DNA of 17,917 nucleotides, taken from Phycisphaerales bacterium. Lineage in GTDB: Bacteria; Planctomycetota; Phycisphaerae; Sedimentisphaerales; Anaerohalosphaeraceae. Shown here piece by piece: positions 15,548-17,917 of the stretch. Location: the NCBI GenBank assembly GCA_011048645.1, contig DSDR01000130.1:1-17917 (forward strand). The letters run 5' to 3'. The position numbers were made by a program, and so were the translations under genes. The notes under the pieces were generated by a model. That model saw only the letters and a program-made list of their open reading frames with translations. It did no database searches and was not told where the DNA came from. The first letter of the stretch is position 1. Every line of letters starts with the position of its first letter.

Positions 15548-17917
15548 ATGCGAAAAGTCATTCTCATTCTTGCGGGGCTGGCAGCGGCGGGGGCGGCCTA
15601 TTGGGGCTATATCCGATTCAGCGGCTCGACCACACTGGAGCCGCCGCGGACGCACAGCGGCCGAGAGCTGGAACTGCCCGCGACGGGGGATACCGCCGGG
15701 CGCATCGGACAAACCTATATTCACGGGGCCGAGCAGTCCTATTATGTTACCCGCGATCCTGAAACACGTCAGGTGACGCGGGTGTTCGGGTTTTCGCGTC
15801 TGAACAATCCGCCCAGTCCCTCCGCCCGCTGGCAGGTCGAAAAGCCGTATATTATTTTTTACGAATCCGCTTATGAATATCGCATTGATGCCGACAACGG
15901 CTTATTTCAAATAGAACGCACCGGCCAGAGCGTTATGCCTCAGGATGGTCGGCTGGAGGGTAACGTGGTCATTCGGGTCAAACCCGCTCCGGACAGTCGA
16001 GTGGCCGAGACGACGATTCTGATGGATGATTTGATGTTCAGCAGCGAACGAACGGAGTTCTCGACCGATGGCCCTGTCCGGGCGATATCCAGCCAGGTCG
16101 ATCTGTCAGGCCGCGGCCTGGTGCTGATGATTAATGCCCAGGACGGGCAGGTCGAATATCTGCACATTCTGGATTTGGAGTCGCTTCGTCTGAAAAATTT
16201 TGTACAGGCCGAGCCGGCCCCGGCCCCGCAGCCCGGCGCGCCCTCTGCTGCGAAAAAGGCGGCATCGCCGTCAAGAGCGGTCATCGTGCAGGAGACGCAG
16301 CCGTCGCGGCCTGAATCAGAAAAGCCTGAAGACGACGACGTCGAACAGTCGCGCCTCTATCAGTGCGTGATTGAAAATAATGTCGTGATTCGCTACGGCG
16401 ACCGGATCGTGGTGGGCGGCGCCGATCAGGTCAACATTCAAAACATTCTGTTTCGTTCGCCGGATCCCGACGCGCCTCAAGAGGCGACAGCCGCCGAATC
16501 GCCCGCAGCAGAACGTATGGATGAATCATCTTCTACTTCTTCCGTCGCGACGATACAGAACCAGCCGCCCTCGGCGCCCTTGCCCGCCGATGCAGCGCCC
16601 GTCGCGACGGCGCCGGTCGCGACCGATTCGGACGACAGCCGCGATGTGATTGTGACCTGCGACGGGGGGATTGTGATTCAGCCGATGAGCCATGTTTCGG
16701 ATGGATTGGCCGCGGCGGCAATGGCGGTTGAGATGAACGGAGCGCCGCTGCGAATCGAACAGTTTGATCCCCAATCGCCGACCGGAACGCTGCCGCTGGT
16801 CCATTGCGGCCTGCTGCATTATGACCTCACCGCCGATGTGCTCAAACTGTTCAGAGGCGCGATCGAGAGCGACATTTTGCTCGGCGGCGGTTCATCAACC
16901 GCCGGACGCATTGAAACGCAGGGGCCGGTGGTATGGGATCGCAAGACCCATCAGGCGCAGATCGTCGGTCCGGGGGTGGTGTATGTGGACGGCTCACAGG
17001 GCGATTCCACCGACGCCGGACGCATAGCCTTTGCCGGTCAGATGGAGCTGATTTTTGCCGAACCGCCTGCCCAATCGTCCGCGCTGGAACTGACTGCGGT
17101 GAATTTAACCGGCGGTATGGCGGCGGATTTACAAGGCCGCGGCACATTGAAAACCGCGGCTGATTCGGCGTTTCTGGCCTTTGGATCGGGCAATGCGCTG
17201 ACCGCCGCTCGGCTCGAAGGCGCGGTACGCTTTGAAAACGCAGACGCCGCGTCGCCCTCCTCGGCTGCGGCTGATACGGCGGTGTTTCACTTTGACGACC
17301 ATCGTCAGCTTGCCCGTGCTGATCTGACCGGCGATGTTCGTCTGCTTTCCGACAGCGGACATCTGCAAACGGATTCGGCGTTTATCGCGTTTGCCGCCGA
17401 TGAATCCGGTGCGGTTCAGCCGGTGCGATTTGAGACCACCACCGCGGCGGCGCTGGAGACCGCCGAATCGCAGACTTCCCACCTGCCTGCGCGGTTTGAA
17501 GCGCGCAGCATCCGTTATGATATGCAAACCGGCTCCGGTCGGGCCGTCGGGCCGGTGCGATTTGTGTTTTATCAGCAGGCCGACCCCAACAGCGGATTGC
17601 TGACCGATTCCTGGCCGGTTGAAATTACTGCCGACGGCGATGCGGAGTTTATCGCCGGCGACGACCGTCAAATCGAAACCGTCATCTTCAATCGTAATGT
17701 CAACGGGGTGCGGACACAGCAGTTTGCCGCCTATACACAAACCGACGCCTTCCGTTGCGATACGATGGTCGTTACGCTCGGACGCGATGCGGCCGACCAA
17801 ACGGACATTCGTCAACTTGTCCTGCGCGACGGCGACGTTTATGCCGAATCCATACGCACGCATGAGACGCTCAAGCTGGCGCACGTTCGGTTGAACTGTG
17901 AACAGATTCTCTACGAC
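15548..17917 (+). CDS. LptC/OstA-like LPS-export protein, large, truncated by window end (first 790 aa)
   Basis: The frame is open from 15548 to the last base, so the C-terminus is missing. The start has AAGGGA 5-6 nt upstream; an ATG at 15521 overlapping the kdsC stop (ATGA) is in frame and also possible. Residues 4-22 (VILILAGLAAAGAAYWGY) form one N-terminal membrane anchor, as in LptC. Residues about 50-220 are beta-rich and LptC-like (RVFGFSRL, WQVEKPYIIFYE, GNVVIRV, ILMDDLMFSSERTEFSTDGPV). Two Pro/Ala/Ser-rich linkers (about 221-267 and 305-365) separate further beta-repeat stretches that resemble OstA/LptA modules (GRIETQGPVVWD, LTGGMAADLQGRGTLKT, ARADLTGDVRLLSDSG, SIRYDMQTGSGRAVGPV). 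Known LptC is about 190 aa, so this is far larger. Carrying LPS or another lipid from the inner membrane across the periplasm is inferred from the fold-like pattern and the kdsD-kdsC neighbours. Confidence 0.75.
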   Translation, partial: MRKVILILAGLAAAGAAYWGYIRFSGSTTLEPPRTHSGRELELPATGDTAGRIGQTYIHGAEQSYYVTRDPETRQVTRVFGFSRLNNPPSPSARWQVEKPYIIFYESAYEYRIDADNGLFQIERTGQSVMPQDGRLEGNVVIRVKPAPDSRVAETTILMDDLMFSSERTEFSTDGPVRAISSQVDLSGRGLVLMINAQDGQVEYLHILDLESLRLKNFVQAEPAPAPQPGAPSAAKKAASPSRAVIVQETQPSRPESEKPEDDDVEQSRLYQCVIENNVVIRYGDRIVVGGADQVNIQNILFRSPDPDAPQEATAAESPAAERMDESSSTSSVATIQNQPPSAPLPADAAPVATAPVATDSDDSRDVIVTCDGGIVIQPMSHVSDGLAAAAMAVEMNGAPLRIEQFDPQSPTGTLPLVHCGLLHYDLTADVLKLFRGAIESDILLGGGSSTAGRIETQGPVVWDRKTHQAQIVGPGVVYVDGSQGDSTDAGRIAFAGQMELIFAEPPAQSSALELTAVNLTGGMAADLQGRGTLKTAADSAFLAFGSGNALTAARLEGAVRFENADAASPSSAAADTAVFHFDDHRQLARADLTGDVRLLSDSGHLQTDSAFIAFAADESGAVQPVRFETTTAAALETAESQTSHLPARFEARSIRYDMQTGSGRAVGPVRFVFYQQADPNSGLLTDSWPVEITADGDAEFIAGDDRQIETVIFNRNVNGVRTQQFAAYTQTDAFRCDTMVVTLGRDAADQTDIRQLVLRDGDVYAESIRTHETLKLAHVRLNCEQILYD

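Noticed and set aside
15570..17163. Several short + and - frames in the LptC-like region (for example 15570-15776 and 16764-17027)
   Set aside because: They sit in other frames within the long LptC/OstA-like gene and encode Arg/Pro-rich nonsense.
17129..17884. 251-codon minus-strand open frame near the right edge
   Set aside because: Antisense to the LptC/OstA-like frame, which is open without interruption from 15548 to the end. No domain is recognisable in the minus product.

Overview
The window looks like a chromosomal segment of a Gram-negative planctomycete-type bacterium, most likely class Phycisphaerae. This is inferred from gene families, not from a marker gene. The supporting features are a 2010-residue secreted protein combining dockerin-like, lamin-tail and CotH modules, a prepilin-like protein with an H-X9-DG motif, and LPS genes (kdsD, kdsC, an LptC/OstA-type protein) that imply an outer membrane. 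No rRNA, tRNA, CRISPR array, insertion sequence or phage gene was seen. Every supported gene is on the + strand.

Layout. Positions 1-65 hold the last bases of an upstream transcript and a strong intrinsic terminator. Positions 108-6140 encode the giant secreted protein. A hairpin with a T-rich tail (6165-6219) is followed at once by a near-consensus sigma-70 promoter (6222-6250). That promoter drives a single prepilin-like gene (6353-7189). Then comes an AT-rich stretch of about 780 bp without a confident gene (7190-7967), holding several inverted repeats, a second promoter candidate and a doubtful 37-codon ORF.

From 7968 to the right edge runs a tight co-directional cluster that looks like one operon: DUF502 membrane protein, hpf (ribosome hibernation), ptsN-like EIIA, HPr, ptsI (Enzyme I), a DUF2344 radical-SAM-linked protein, rng (RNase G/E), kdsD, kdsC, and an LptC/OstA-like protein cut off by the window end. 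Gaps are 4 to 56 nt or short overlaps.

How the genes fit together. The set is strikingly like the proteobacterial kdsD-kdsC-lptC-lptA-lptB-rpoN-hpf-ptsN-rapZ-npr locus, but the two halves are swapped, ptsI is present, RNase G and DUF2344 sit in the middle, and rpoN, rapZ and lptB are not in view. It links a phosphotransfer relay (EI to HPr to EIIA) that lacks any visible sugar permease with ribosome hibernation, RNA processing and the start of Kdo/LPS synthesis and export. The main oddities are a KdsC whose HAD motif IV reads GAALMD instead of GDDxxD, a 7-bp tandem repeat between kdsD and kdsC, nested inverted repeats at 7310-7474, and the very long LptC/OstA-type protein.
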